DNA of 64,000 nucleotides from Epilithonimonas hungarica (lineage in GTDB: Bacteria; Bacteroidota; Bacteroidia; Flavobacteriales; Weeksellaceae), in assembly GCF_900102265.1 (NCBI RefSeq), contig NZ_FNBH01000001.1, positions 248,001 through 312,000 on the forward strand, given 5' to 3'. Below are positions 17,673-26,299 of this stretch, one piece after another (position 1 is the stretch's first letter; each line of letters begins with the position of its first letter). The translations under genes and the position numbers were made by a program. The notes beneath the pieces were generated by a model, which saw only the letters and a list, made by a program, of their open reading frames with translations, did no database searches and had not been told where the DNA came from.

Positions 17673-18344
17673 GATCTGGACAATACACTTTGGGATCATC
17701 GCAAGAATGCATATTTAACAATCAGAGAGTTATTCGGTCAGCAAAAAATTGCTGAAACCTATAAAATCGATTTTGAAGAATTTCACAGTACTTATCATAT
17801 CATCAACGAAAGACTTTGGGAGCAGATCCGCGATGGAGAAATTGATAAGGATCATCTGAGGAAACATCGTTTTTATGATACGTTCCTGAATTTTGGAATT
17901 GATGATCAGATTCTTGCCGATTATTTTGAACATCATTTCTTGGACGAAATTCTTAAATATAACGAATTGGTTGATGGTGCTTTGGACCTACTCAATTATC
18001 TCCAATCCCGGGATTATAAAATGCACATTATCTCCAACGGTTTCCAAGAAGTGACCGAAAGGAAATGTATTTTATCAGGAATTTCAAGTTATTTTGAGAC
18101 GATCACAAGTGCTGATTCTGTCAACATCAGAAAACCGAGACCTGAGATCTTCCAATATTCTCTCGGTCTCGCAAAAGCAGAAAAGCCAGAAAGCATCTTG
18201 GTCGGAGATGATTGGATCGCAGATGTGAAAGGCGCCCAAAACTTCGGGATCGATGTGATCTTCTTTGATGTTTTGGACGAGAACCCGCAGGAAGAAGGAT
18301 TGAAGTTTGTAAAACATTTATCAGAAATCAAAGAGTATTTATAA
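17646..18344 (+). CDS. YjjG-family noncanonical pyrimidine nucleotidase (HAD)
   Basis: Haloacid-dehalogenase superfamily phosphatase of 232 residues, of the YjjG group that dephosphorylates (non-canonical) pyrimidine nucleoside monophosphates. Motif I is FFDLDNTLWDH with the nucleophile and acid Asp residues, motif II IISNGF, motif III Lys in NIRKPRPEIF, and motif IV LVGDDWIADVKGA. The alpha-helical cap (residues about 20-90) fits the family. Start is the ATG at 17646; the in-frame TTG at 17637 lies within the promoter box. The stop runs into a bidirectional terminator shared with trpS. Confidence 0.88.
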   Translation: MKNIRHIFFDLDNTLWDHRKNAYLTIRELFGQQKIAETYKIDFEEFHSTYHIINERLWEQIRDGEIDKDHLRKHRFYDTFLNFGIDDQILADYFEHHFLDEILKYNELVDGALDLLNYLQSRDYKMHIISNGFQEVTERKCILSGISSYFETITSADSVNIRKPRPEIFQYSLGLAKAEKPESILVGDDWIADVKGAQNFGIDVIFFDVLDENPQEEGLKFVKHLSEIKEYL

Positions 18345-18382
18345 AAAGAAAACCTTTCAAAATTTTGAAAGGTTTTCTTTTT
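18343..18382. terminator. Bidirectional terminator between yjjG-like gene and trpS
   Basis: A perfect 40-nt palindrome: twenty bases beginning AAAAAGAAAACC, then their exact complement, ending in TTTTT on both strands. Serves the two converging genes. Confidence 0.92.
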
Positions 18383-18397
18383 GATCAAAAGGTTGAA

Positions 18398-19366
18398 TCA
18401 AATTCCCAAACTTGTTCTGACTCTTTTGATCGTTTCAGTTGCAATAACTCTGGTTTTTTCTGCACCTTCCTGTAATTTGGTTTCCAGTTCATCAAGATGA
18501 TTCATGTAATAAGCAAAAGTTTCTCTTTCTTTCTCGAATCTGGTTAGGATCAAATCCAAAAGTTCCTTTTTCGCATGACCGTAGCCATAATTTCCAGCCA
18601 GATATTTTGCTCTCAATTCTTCGGTTTGTTCAGGTGTGGCAATCAGTTCATAGATGGCAAATGTTTTATCCGTTGATGGGTCTTTTGGTTCTTCCAGAGT
18701 TTTGGAATCAGTTTCAATGGACATCACCTGCTTTTTAAGTTCTTTTTCTGGTAAGAAGATATTAATGATGTTTCCTCTGGACTTGGACATTTTGTGTCCG
18801 TCAATACCTGGGACATATTTTGTGTCTTCTTGCAGCTCTGCTTGGGGCAAAACCAAAACTTCGCCCATTTGGTTGTTGAATCTTGATGCAACATCGCGTG
18901 CAATTTCCAAATGCTGAAGCTGGTCTTTCCCAACAGGAACAACCTCTGCATCATACAACAGGATATCTGCAGCCATCAGGATCGGATATGTGAAAAGTCC
19001 TGCGTTTACGTCTTGTAATCTATCTGCTTTATCTTTGAAAGAATGCGCCAAAGTTAATCTTTGATAAGGAAAAAAACATGACAAGTGCCATGACAGTTCA
19101 CAAGTTTCCGGGATATCGCTTTGTCTGTAAAAGAACGTTTTTTCTGTGTCTAGTCCGCAGGCAAGCCAAGCTGCAGCAATCTCGTAAGTATTTTGTTTCA
19201 GTTCTTTGGCATCTTTGATCTGAGTTAAAGAATGCAGATTGGCAATGAAAAGAAAAGATTCATTTCCTGTTTGTTTTGATAATTCGATCGCGGGGATGAT
19301 CGCCCCCAAAAGATTTCCCAAATGTGGGGTTCCGGTGGCTTGTATTCCGGTAAGGATTCTAGACAT
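18398..19366 (-). CDS. trpS: Tryptophan--tRNA ligase
   Basis: Class I aminoacyl-tRNA synthetase that charges tRNA-Trp. From the ATG at 19366 (MSRILTGIQATG) it has 322 residues, the normal length. The HIGH-like signature is GTPHLGNLLGA, near residue 11, and the KMSKS loop is GHKMSKSRGN near 195. FKDKADRLQDVNAGLFTYP is the typical segment of the active site. An earlier in-frame start at 19399 adds 11 residues not seen in the family and overlaps the promoter box. Confidence 0.96.
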   Translation of the reverse strand: MSRILTGIQATGTPHLGNLLGAIIPAIELSKQTGNESFLFIANLHSLTQIKDAKELKQNTYEIAAAWLACGLDTEKTFFYRQSDIPETCELSWHLSCFFPYQRLTLAHSFKDKADRLQDVNAGLFTYPILMAADILLYDAEVVPVGKDQLQHLEIARDVASRFNNQMGEVLVLPQAELQEDTKYVPGIDGHKMSKSRGNIINIFLPEKELKKQVMSIETDSKTLEEPKDPSTDKTFAIYELIATPEQTEELRAKYLAGNYGYGHAKKELLDLILTRFEKERETFAYYMNHLDELETKLQEGAEKTRVIATETIKRVRTSLGI

Positions 19367-19386
19367 TTTATTAATTATAATTTGTA

Positions 19387-19394
19387 CAAAAATA
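19387..19394 (-). promoter_or_regulatory. -7 box for trpS
   Basis: TATTTTTG on the minus strand, a TAnnTTTG match, 20 nt upstream of the trpS ATG at 19366. Confidence 0.5.
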
Positions 19395-19435
19395 GGCAAA
19401 ATTTAGATTTATCTCATTTTTAGACGCATTAAGAA

Positions 19436-19843
19436 TTAATATAAAAAATTAAATTCCATAGATCTCTTTGAATAGACAGTCTGCCTTCGGGAGATTTCTA
19501 CTTGATTATCATGAGGGAGCTTGATCATCAGATTTCCACTGAACCAATTCTCAATACTCTCGATATAATTGATGTTGAAAATAGTATTTCTATTGGCCCG
19601 GAAATATTTTTCCTGAGGAAGCTTCCTTTCAATGAGGTTCAAAGAACGGTTTAAAATAGCTTTTTCATTACGAAAAAACACCTTCGTATAGTTGCCTTCT
19701 ACTTCGAAGATATAAAGGCTTAAATGTTTTTTTGAGTATAATTCTGTATAGATCAATTTTTTGAATGTCAAAAAAAAGAAAATTGTACTTAAAAGATAAG
19801 TTATTGTAAAAACGTGATATTTCCAGTTTTTAAGTAAGGTCAC
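19436..19843 (-). CDS. Membrane-anchored LytTR DNA-binding protein
   Basis: A 135-residue protein without receiver domain. Residues about 8-30 form one strongly hydrophobic segment (WKYHVFTITYLLSTIFFFLT) that is likely a transmembrane helix. The remainder is a LytTR domain: LYIFEVEGNYTKVFF, then LIERKLPQEKYFRANRNTIFNINYIESIE, matching strands and the DNA-contacting loop of LytTR regulators. It is a candidate membrane-tethered transcription factor of the kind found in some Bacteroidota. No partner kinase is adjacent; trpS is downstream. The gap 19844-20102 to the next gene is AT-rich and contains one weak GCCC...GGGC hairpin (20053-20073) in front of the SanA-like gene's stop. Confidence 0.7.
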   Translation of the reverse strand: MTLLKNWKYHVFTITYLLSTIFFFLTFKKLIYTELYSKKHLSLYIFEVEGNYTKVFFRNEKAILNRSLNLIERKLPQEKYFRANRNTIFNINYIESIENWFSGNLMIKLPHDNQVEISRRQTVYSKRSMEFNFLY

Positions 19844-20102
19844 AATGATATTTTTGTTGATTGATTCTACGAATTTACTTTAAACTTTATTTAGAAAACT
19901 GCTTTTTGTTTTTTTTTACATTTAAGTAATTTATAAATTAAAATAATTGAGTGAAAAAGTCGATAATTCTAAAGACGATCTCGAGAAGAAATGTTACCAT
20001 AATTATATAGTTTTTGATGATTTTCTTAAATATAGAAGACAAAAAATAAAAAGCCCATCAAAATATGACGGGCGGTAAATTATAAACATTGAAAGGTTTT
20101 TT

Positions 20103-20744
20103 CTAAGGAATTAAGATTTTCTCTCCGCCGAATTTTGGCTCTACATGAAACCAAATATCCAGATAGGCTTTGGCTTTTGCAAGATATTCACGGAGATTGG
20201 TTTTCAGTCCTGCATATTTGTTCACATCTTTAGCATTGTAGCCAAAAGCTTCTATTCCATGATTTTTAGCAAGAAAAACAGCTCGTTCGTTATGGAATTT
20301 CTGAGAAATGAAAATGACCTTGTTTTGTCCAAAGATTTCTTTAGCCCTTACAACGGAATCCAATGTCCTGAATCCGGCGAAATCTTCGTAGATCTTTTCT
20401 GCCGGGATCCCGTTTACAATAAGGTCTAGTTTCATTTGTTCTGGTTCGTTATAACCTTTTACAGAATTATCGCCACTTACAATGATAGTTTGTATTTTGC
20501 CGGATCTGTACAATTCTGCAGCAGCATCTATTCTGTATTTGAAATATGGATTAGGCTTCCCGTTGCTCAGACTTTTGTTTGTTCCCAAAACGACGGCGGT
20601 TTTTACCTTCGGAATTTCAGAAATCGCATACGAAATAAAAGGATCACTTTCTTTCTTGATAGAGTAATTGGCAAAAACGATAAAAAGAAATCCTGCTACG
20701 AAAAGCAGCAGGAATATTTTGATCAAGTTCTTAATTATTTTCAT
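20103..20744 (-). CDS. SanA/YdcF-like DUF218 membrane protein
   Basis: Member of the DUF218 family, whose E. coli member SanA affects envelope permeability and vancomycin sensitivity. From the ATG at 20744 it has 213 residues: one N-terminal transmembrane helix (FLLLFVAGFLFIVFANY) and the extracytoplasmic DUF218 domain with VVLGTNKSLSNGKPN, YRIDAAAELYRSGK, IIVSGDN and ERAVFLAKNHG. The longer frame to 20891 would overlap lspA and begins with non-family sequence, so the internal start is chosen. It follows lspA by 22 nt on the same strand, suggesting one operon concerned with the envelope. Confidence 0.85.
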   Translation of the reverse strand: MKIIKNLIKIFLLLFVAGFLFIVFANYSIKKESDPFISYAISEIPKVKTAVVLGTNKSLSNGKPNPYFKYRIDAAAELYRSGKIQTIIVSGDNSVKGYNEPEQMKLDLIVNGIPAEKIYEDFAGFRTLDSVVRAKEIFGQNKVIFISQKFHNERAVFLAKNHGIEAFGYNAKDVNKYAGLKTNLREYLAKAKAYLDIWFHVEPKFGGEKILIP

Positions 20745-20766
20745 TTGTGTATTTGATGTTTTTTTT

Positions 20767-21411
20767 CTAAAAGTCCAATCCGTTTGGAAAAGCTTTTTTT
20801 CTGAAAATGTAAAGGAACAATGCACCGATTGTGATAGAACTATCGGCAACATTGAAGATATACTTGAAAAACTCGATTCTGTTTCCTCCAAGGACCGGAA
20901 TCCATTCTGGCCAAGTCGTATCTACCAGAGGAAAATGCAGCATATCTACCACGCAACCTTTCATGAGGTCAGAATAACCGTGACCGAATTGCGTGAGTTT
21001 GGAGATCCCACTGTAATCGATCCATGTTCCAGATCCAGCATCATAGAAAGTTCCGCTATCAAAAATGACGCCGTAGAATACGCCATCGAAAACGTTTCCG
21101 ATCGCGCCTGCAAATATCATTGCCATTGGAATGATAAGATAGTTGGAAGCTCCTTCTTTAAGCCATTTTTTAAATAAAATAACCATTCCGATCGCCAGAA
21201 CTATTCTCAATATGATCAAAGCATATTTCCCCCACAACCCACCGAAATGTAATCCGTAGGCCATCCCGGGATTTTCAACAAAGGTCATCTTGAACCAGCT
21301 GAGTCCAAAAACATTCACACTTTCACCAAGTTGAAAATGGGTTTTGACATATATTTTGGAAAATTGATCAATGAGAAGAATCAAGAATGTGATTGCGACT
21401 ATTTTCTTCAT
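20767..21411 (-). CDS. lspA: Lipoprotein signal peptidase
   Basis: Inner-membrane aspartyl protease that removes signal peptides from prolipoproteins after lipidation. The 214-residue protein has four hydrophobic helices and the two catalytic Asp motifs: GNVFDGVFYG and FNVADSSITIG. Other typical parts are LIDQFSKIYVK and FVENPGMAYG. It is about 50 residues longer than the E. coli enzyme because of an extended periplasmic loop between the two motifs, a common form in Bacteroidota. Start overlaps the stop of the upstream 63-codon gene by one base (TAATG). Confidence 0.95.
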   Translation of the reverse strand: MKKIVAITFLILLIDQFSKIYVKTHFQLGESVNVFGLSWFKMTFVENPGMAYGLHFGGLWGKYALIILRIVLAIGMVILFKKWLKEGASNYLIIPMAMIFAGAIGNVFDGVFYGVIFDSGTFYDAGSGTWIDYSGISKLTQFGHGYSDLMKGCVVDMLHFPLVDTTWPEWIPVLGGNRIEFFKYIFNVADSSITIGALFLYIFRKKAFPNGLDF

Positions 21412-21602
21412 TACAGTCCTTTTGGTTTTGGTGTTCTGGTAATCTTTTTATCCTTTCTGTCGCTGATCTTTTGGATGGTTTTCTTATTATGAAAATTGTT
21501 TTTTGTGTGAAATTTTTCAAACTCGATATTCATGTCTTTCAGCACGCTTTTCAGAGCAGTCAGCTCCATAGAGTTTTTGGTATGTACAATTATAGATTCC
21601 AT
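21411..21602 (-). CDS. Small protein of DUF2683 type
   Basis: A 63-residue protein. The first 40 residues (ESIIVHTKNSMELTALKSVL ... MNIEFEK) resemble the short helix-containing DUF2683 proteins common in Bacteroidota, some of which look like toxin-antitoxin antidotes, though no toxin gene is next to it. The C-terminus is strongly basic (KKTIQKISDRKDKKITRTPKPKGL in two pieces). Its stop overlaps the lspA start, so translation of the two is probably linked. Function unknown. Confidence 0.65.
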   Translation of the reverse strand: MESIIVHTKNSMELTALKSVLKDMNIEFEKFHTKNNFHNKKTIQKISDRKDKKITRTPKPKGL

Positions 21603-21662
21603 TGTTGATTTTTTTGAGACTAATGTTTCTTCAAAAGATTTTGCAAATGTAATTCAAATTAC

Positions 21663-21905
21663 TTATTTCTTGGATAATTCGTCCAGCCTTTTACGCTGTT
21701 TTTCTGTAAGGTCGTTCAAGCCGTTTTTTCCAATTTTGCTGAGGAGCTCATCGATCTCATCTTGTCGTTCTTTACGTTTTGCATTGTACTCGTCGTCGAT
21801 GGTGTGGTATTTCTGCTCAGACCTGAAAATGTTCTTGACCGCTTGCTTTCTACTGAGAGCAAAACCAATTGCAACGGCCAACAGTAAAATAATAGTTAAC
21901 ATCAT
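21663..21905 (-). CDS. Small membrane-anchored coiled-coil protein
   Basis: 80 residues. One N-terminal transmembrane segment (MLTIILLLAVAIGFAL), then a charged helical part with EYNAKRKERQDEIDELLSKI and GLNDLTEKQRKRLDELS. The end looks like the DUF6576-type motif (a 'DxLLxKIxxxGxxSLTxxExxxLxxLS' pattern) that is also found after rhomboid domains in Bacteroidota. No enzyme function. It lies between the DksA-like gene terminator and the lspA unit, same strand. Confidence 0.65.
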   Translation of the reverse strand: MMLTIILLLAVAIGFALSRKQAVKNIFRSEQKYHTIDDEYNAKRKERQDEIDELLSKIGKNGLNDLTEKQRKRLDELSKK

Positions 21906-21913
21906 TCGTTATA

Positions 21914-21961
21914 AGAAAAAAGTCCCAATTTCCAATTTTTAGAATCAGAAACTAGGACTTT
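21914..21961 (-). terminator. Terminator after the DksA/TraR-like gene
   Basis: On the minus strand AAAGTCCTAGTTTC pairs with GGAAATTGGGACTTT (14 bp with G-T pairs), followed by T residues. It lies 20 nt past the stop of the 21981-22367 gene. Confidence 0.7.
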
Positions 21962-21980
21962 GTATTTTGAAGGTAATTGT

Positions 21981-22367
21981 CTATCTCTGCATGTTCTTAG
22001 CCTCGATACTAAGTGTTGCGTGTGGAACAGCTCGCAACCTTTCCTTTGGAATTAGCTTTCCGGTTACTCTACAAATACCGTATGTCTTATTTTGGATACG
22101 GATCAATGCGTGCTTCAGATCACGAACAAATTTTTCCTGTCTCGATGCCAAGATTGCATTCTGTTCTTTGCTTAGTGTTTCTGCGCCTTCTTCAAAAGCT
22201 TTAAAGGTCGGCGAAGTATCGTCTGTCCCGTTATTTTGATTATTGATAAAACTTTCTTTTATAAGACCAAGGTCATTTTCTGCTTTTGCAATTTTATCTT
22301 GGATCAATTGCTTGAATTCTTGCAGTTCAGCATCGCTATATCTTAATTTTTCGTCTGCCATTTCCAT
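21981..22367 (-). CDS. TraR/DksA-family protein with a reduced zinc-finger motif
   Basis: A 128-residue cytoplasmic protein of the DksA/TraR family, which enters the secondary channel of RNA polymerase. The N-terminal coiled coil (residues about 10-80) and the C-terminal segment with YGICRVTGKLIPKERL and AVPHATLSIEA fit the family. Only one Cys is left of the four that bind zinc in E. coli DksA, so zinc binding is unlikely to be classical. Start could be ATG 22367 or ATG 22361. It lies upstream of small genes and lspA but is separated from them by a terminator. Confidence 0.88.
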   Translation of the reverse strand: MEMADEKLRYSDAELQEFKQLIQDKIAKAENDLGLIKESFINNQNNGTDDTSPTFKAFEEGAETLSKEQNAILASRQEKFVRDLKHALIRIQNKTYGICRVTGKLIPKERLRAVPHATLSIEAKNMQR

Positions 22368-22511
22368 CGTTGTTAATTGTTCAAATTTTATTTTTTTGGC
22401 TTATTATAGCAGCCACGCATTTTTTAATCAACAAGAATAAAGATAAAATTTGAAATAATCCAATAATGATGTTTAATTCACAAATCCTTAATAATAATTA
22501 AATAGTAATAA

Positions 22512-25500
22512 TTATTTCTCAATTTTCACCTTGAATTTTTCCTCATCTATCTCTATTTCTTCAAAATTTGAAAGTGAATTTACAAATTCTATTTTATCCG
22601 ACAATACTTCTGCAGAAATATATGCATCATTGTTAATAAATTCTTGTTTGAAAGGGCAAGATTCTTCCAATTGGATTGATATTCTGTCCGTTAATTCAAA
22701 ATCTTTTTCTTTTCTCAGATTCTGAACCCTATTGATGAACTCTCTTGCAACTCCTTCGGCTTTCAATTCCTCCGTTAGCGTCAAATCTAATGCCACAGTT
22801 GTTTTTCCTTCACTTGCAACCGTCCAGCCGGGGATGTCTTTCGTAAATATCTCAACGTCATCCGTAGTGATTTCGTATCCGGAAACTGTAGTCTTTCCTT
22901 CTTTTTCTAGTGAAGCAATCTGTTCAGAAGTGAAATTTGAAATATCTCCAGCCACAGTTTTCATATCTTTTCCTAGCCTTGAACCTAATGTTTTGAAGTT
23001 CGGTTTGATCTGTTTTACAATAAGATGCGATGCTTCTTCTGCATTGATCAACTGCAATTCTTTTACGTTGACTTCCTGTTTGATCAACTCTGAAACAGCT
23101 AAGATTTGCTCTTCTGTCTTTTTGTCCAAAACAGGAATCATTACTTTTTGCAAAGGCTGACGGACTTTCAAATTTTCTTTCTTTCTCAATGAAAAAACCA
23201 TAGATGTGATTTGCTGAGCGAGATGTGTTTTCTCAACCAAATCTTGGTCAATCAAACTTTCATTCACAACTGGGAAGTCTGTCAGGTGAACAGAATTTAC
23301 CAATTCTTTTCCAGTTACTTTATTAAGGTCTTGGAAAAGTTGGTCCATAAAGAATGGTGCAATTGGCGCAGAAAGTTTAGCAATAGTTTCAAGACAAGTA
23401 TATAAAGTTTGGTAGGCAGAAATCTTATCATCAGAATAATCGCCTTTCCAGAAACGCCTTCTGCAAAGTCTTACATACCAGTTGGACAAGTTGTCATTCA
23501 CAAAACTATTGATAGCTCTCGCAGCTTTTGTCGGTTCGTAATCTTCGTAAAAAGATTTAACTTCTTTGATCAATAGATTTAATTCAGACAAAATCCAACG
23601 GTCGATTTCCGGACGATTTTCAATGTTGCTTTCCAAGTATTTGAAACCGTCAACATTCGCATACAAAGCGAAGAAGGAATAGGTGTTATAAAGCGTTCCG
23701 AAGAATTTTCTTCTCACTTCGTCAATGCCTTCAATATCGAATTTCAGATTTTCCCAGGGATTTGCATTGGAGATCATATACCAACGCGTCGCATCTGGTC
23801 CATAAACAGAAAGTGTTTCGAACGGGTCAACCGCATTTCCGAGACGTTTGGACATTTTCTGTCCGTTCTTGTCAAGAACCAAACCGTTAGAAACCACATT
23901 TTTGTAGGCTACGGAATCGAAAACCGTCGTTGCAATTGCGTGCAAGGTATAAAACCAGCCACGAGTTTGGTCAACACCTTCTGCAATAAAATCTGCAGGG
24001 AAAGCTTTGTTGTTGTCAACTAATTCTTTATTCTCGAATGGATAATGCAATTGCGCATATGGCATCGCTCCGGAATCGAACCAAACATCTATAAGGTCGC
24101 TCTCACGCTTCATTTCTTTTCCGGAATCAGAAACCAAAATGATTTTATCCACCACGTTTTTATGAAGGTCAACCAAAGCGTAATTTTCCTCAGACATATT
24201 TCCAATCTCGAAACCTTTGAACGGATTTTCTTTCTGGAAACCAGCTTTTATAGATTTTTCAATTGCGTTGTACAATTCCTCAACAGAACCGATGATTTTT
24301 TCTTCTTTTTTGTCATCCGTTCTCCAAATCGGTAACGGAATTCCCCAATATCTTGAACGGGAAAGATTCCAATCGTTGGCATTTTTCAACCAGTTTCCGA
24401 AACGTCCTTCACCTGTGGATTTTGGTTTCCAGTTGATGGTTTCGTTAAGGTCGAACATCCTGTCCTTCAAATCTGTCATTTTGATGAACCAGGAGTCCAG
24501 TGGATAATAAAGCAGTGGTTCATCTGTTCTCCAGCTATGCGGATAACTGTGGACATACTTCTCAACTTTGAAAGCTTTGTTTTCCTTTCTCAGCTTCAAA
24601 GCAATTCTTTCATCTACAGACAAATAAACTTTTAAATCAGAGATGATCGATTTTAATTTCTCTTTCTGAATGTTGAATTCTGTATTCCTTTCGTCATCAT
24701 TCAGGTATTCAGATTTTACATATTCGTTGGCAAAACCATAAATTTCGTCATTAACGATTGATAAAAATTTACCTTGCAGATCTACCAATGGAACCGGATT
24801 TTCATTTTCGTCCAAAACCAGCATTGGCGGAACTTCAGGCGTTGCTTCTTTCGCAACTTTCGCATCATCTGCACCAAAAGTGGGCGCAGTATGTACGATT
24901 CCTGTTCCGTCTTCCGTCGTTACAAAATCTCCTGAAATCACTCGGAAAGCATTTTCTGGATTTTGGTAAGGCTTGGCGTAATCTAAAAGTTGCTCATATT
25001 TGATCCCAACCAGATCAGCACCTTTGGATTCGGCTAAGATCTGATAAGGAATAACTTTCGTTTCAGAAGTATAATTAGCGAAATCTTCATTTGTTCCTTC
25101 TGCATATTTCTTCCCAAATTGTTTTCCAACCAAAGCTTTTGCCAAAACAATATTGATCGGCTCAAAAGTATATTGATTGAAAGTCTTCACCAAAACATAA
25201 TCGATTTTTGGGCCAACCGTCAAAGCCGTATTTGAAGGTAAAGTCCAAGGTGTCGTCGTCCAGGCTAAGAAATGGACATCACCAAAACCTTGTAAAAATG
25301 AAGGCAACGATTCTGGTAAAGTTTTGAACTGGGCAACAACGGTTGTGTCGGAAACATCACGGTAAGCACCAGGCTGATTAACCTCGTGAGATGATAATCC
25401 TGTTCCTGCTTTCGGAGAATACGGCTGGATCGTGTAACCTTTGTACAATAGACCTTTGTCATAGATTTGTTTCAAAAGCCACCAAACCGACTCCATGTAT

Positions 25501-25964
25501 TTTGGCTTGTAGGTGATGTAAGGATTTTCCATGTCCACCCAATAACCGATTTTTTCGGTCATATCGTTCCAGACATCGGTATAGCGCATCACGGCGTTTT
25601 TACAAGCTTCGTTGTATTCTTCGATGCTGATCTTTTTGCCAATATCTTCTTTTGTAATTCCTAATTCCTTTTCTACACCCAGTTCCACAGGAAGTCCGTG
25701 CGTGTCCCAGCCTGCTTTTCTGAAAACCTGCTTCCCTGACTGTGTTTGAAAACGGCAGAAAATATCCTTGATCGCTCTTGCCATAACGTGGTGAATTCCA
25801 GGCATTCCGTTTGCGGAAGGTGGTCCTTCATAAAAAACAAACTCCGGTTGTCCTTCTCGGATCTCTACGGATTTTTTGAAAGTATTGTTGTTTTTCCAGA
25901 ATTCTGCAACGTTCTTTGCAGTTTCAGTAAGGCTAAGGCTTTTATATTCAGTGAACTTGCTCAT
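22512..25964 (-). CDS. ileS: Isoleucine--tRNA ligase, long (eukaryote-like) form
   Basis: Class I synthetase charging tRNA-Ile, with editing of valine. From the ATG at 25964 (MSKFTEYKSLSL) it has 1150 residues, longer than E. coli IleRS. The HIGH motif is PSANGMPGIHHVMARA and the KMSKS loop is GQKMSKRLGNAVDP; the KMSKR form and the length point to the eukaryote-like type 2 IleRS, the class that is often mupirocin-insensitive. The editing domain contains TWTTTPWTLPSNTAL. The anticodon-binding domain follows (NWYVRLCRRRFWKGD). A TTG six bases upstream is in frame but the ATG fits better. Confidence 0.96.
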   Translation of the reverse strand: MSKFTEYKSLSLTETAKNVAEFWKNNNTFKKSVEIREGQPEFVFYEGPPSANGMPGIHHVMARAIKDIFCRFQTQSGKQVFRKAGWDTHGLPVELGVEKELGITKEDIGKKISIEEYNEACKNAVMRYTDVWNDMTEKIGYWVDMENPYITYKPKYMESVWWLLKQIYDKGLLYKGYTIQPYSPKAGTGLSSHEVNQPGAYRDVSDTTVVAQFKTLPESLPSFLQGFGDVHFLAWTTTPWTLPSNTALTVGPKIDYVLVKTFNQYTFEPINIVLAKALVGKQFGKKYAEGTNEDFANYTSETKVIPYQILAESKGADLVGIKYEQLLDYAKPYQNPENAFRVISGDFVTTEDGTGIVHTAPTFGADDAKVAKEATPEVPPMLVLDENENPVPLVDLQGKFLSIVNDEIYGFANEYVKSEYLNDDERNTEFNIQKEKLKSIISDLKVYLSVDERIALKLRKENKAFKVEKYVHSYPHSWRTDEPLLYYPLDSWFIKMTDLKDRMFDLNETINWKPKSTGEGRFGNWLKNANDWNLSRSRYWGIPLPIWRTDDKKEEKIIGSVEELYNAIEKSIKAGFQKENPFKGFEIGNMSEENYALVDLHKNVVDKIILVSDSGKEMKRESDLIDVWFDSGAMPYAQLHYPFENKELVDNNKAFPADFIAEGVDQTRGWFYTLHAIATTVFDSVAYKNVVSNGLVLDKNGQKMSKRLGNAVDPFETLSVYGPDATRWYMISNANPWENLKFDIEGIDEVRRKFFGTLYNTYSFFALYANVDGFKYLESNIENRPEIDRWILSELNLLIKEVKSFYEDYEPTKAARAINSFVNDNLSNWYVRLCRRRFWKGDYSDDKISAYQTLYTCLETIAKLSAPIAPFFMDQLFQDLNKVTGKELVNSVHLTDFPVVNESLIDQDLVEKTHLAQQITSMVFSLRKKENLKVRQPLQKVMIPVLDKKTEEQILAVSELIKQEVNVKELQLINAEEASHLIVKQIKPNFKTLGSRLGKDMKTVAGDISNFTSEQIASLEKEGKTTVSGYEITTDDVEIFTKDIPGWTVASEGKTTVALDLTLTEELKAEGVAREFINRVQNLRKEKDFELTDRISIQLEESCPFKQEFINNDAYISAEVLSDKIEFVNSLSNFEEIEIDEEKFKVKIEK

Positions 25965-26091
25965 TTTCAAACTCTAAAATCTGTTTCTGATGGATTAAGT
26001 TTGCGAATTTAGTGATTTTTGTCGATTTTTAAAGCATATTTTATAGCGTTTCTGAATGATAAAAACTTCAAATTCAGAATCATAAAATTTA

Positions 26092-26099
26092 TAAATTTG
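26092..26099 (+). promoter_or_regulatory. Possible -7 box upstream of pigment cluster
   Basis: TAAATTTG, a TAnnTTTG match, 195 nt before the first cluster gene. No clear -33 element is seen. Transcripts from it would carry the palindromic repeat 26113-26299 as leader. Confidence 0.35.
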
Positions 26100-26112
26100 T
26101 GACTTGTACTAA

Positions 26113-26299
26113 AACCACAAAAGCAACAAAGGAATTGTTTTAGTGTAAACACTTAAGTCACTTAAGAAAATCTATTATTGTGAAAGTTATAATTCACTTG
26201 AGATGACAAAATCGAAGATTTCAAAACTTAAGTGTTCTTTAGTGAACTATTTTGTTTTTTTCAATTAGACTAAAGTATTAGCAAAAAACTTTTGTGGTT
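26113..26299. repeat. Nested palindromic intergenic repeat (MITE-like)
   Basis: The 329-bp gap between ileS and the first pigment gene is largely filled by this element. Three pairs of complementary arms are nested in order. AACCACAAAAG (26113-26123) pairs with CTTTTGTGGTT (26289-26299), TTTAGT (26139-26144) with ACTAAA (26269-26274), and AACACTTAAGT (26148-26158) with ACTTAAGTGTT (26226-26236). Further partial copies of ACTTAAG and CACTTGAG lie inside. The design is that of a miniature inverted-repeat element or large hairpin RNA. The likely GTG start codon of the next gene (26294) is inside the right arm. Confidence 0.7.

Noticed and set aside
19844-20102. Possible small gene or RNA in the gap before the LytTR gene
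   Set aside because: The region is AT-rich with stops in all frames at short distance and only a weak GCCC/GGGC hairpin; nothing can be supported.
20745-20891. Extended N-terminus of the SanA-like protein
   Set aside because: The added 49 residues are the antisense/out-of-frame reading of lspA's 3' end and precede a perfect membrane-anchor start.
20668-21177. A 169-codon plus-strand frame opposite lspA and the SanA-like gene
   Set aside because: It lies antisense to two well supported genes, its protein has no family-like sequence, and its codons follow the complement of the real frame.
26100-26293. Metabolite riboswitch before the pigment cluster
   Set aside because: Nested pairing exists, but the CCACAAAAG and CACTTAAG units look like a dispersed palindromic repeat of Chryseobacterium-type genomes, and no known aptamer core is seen.
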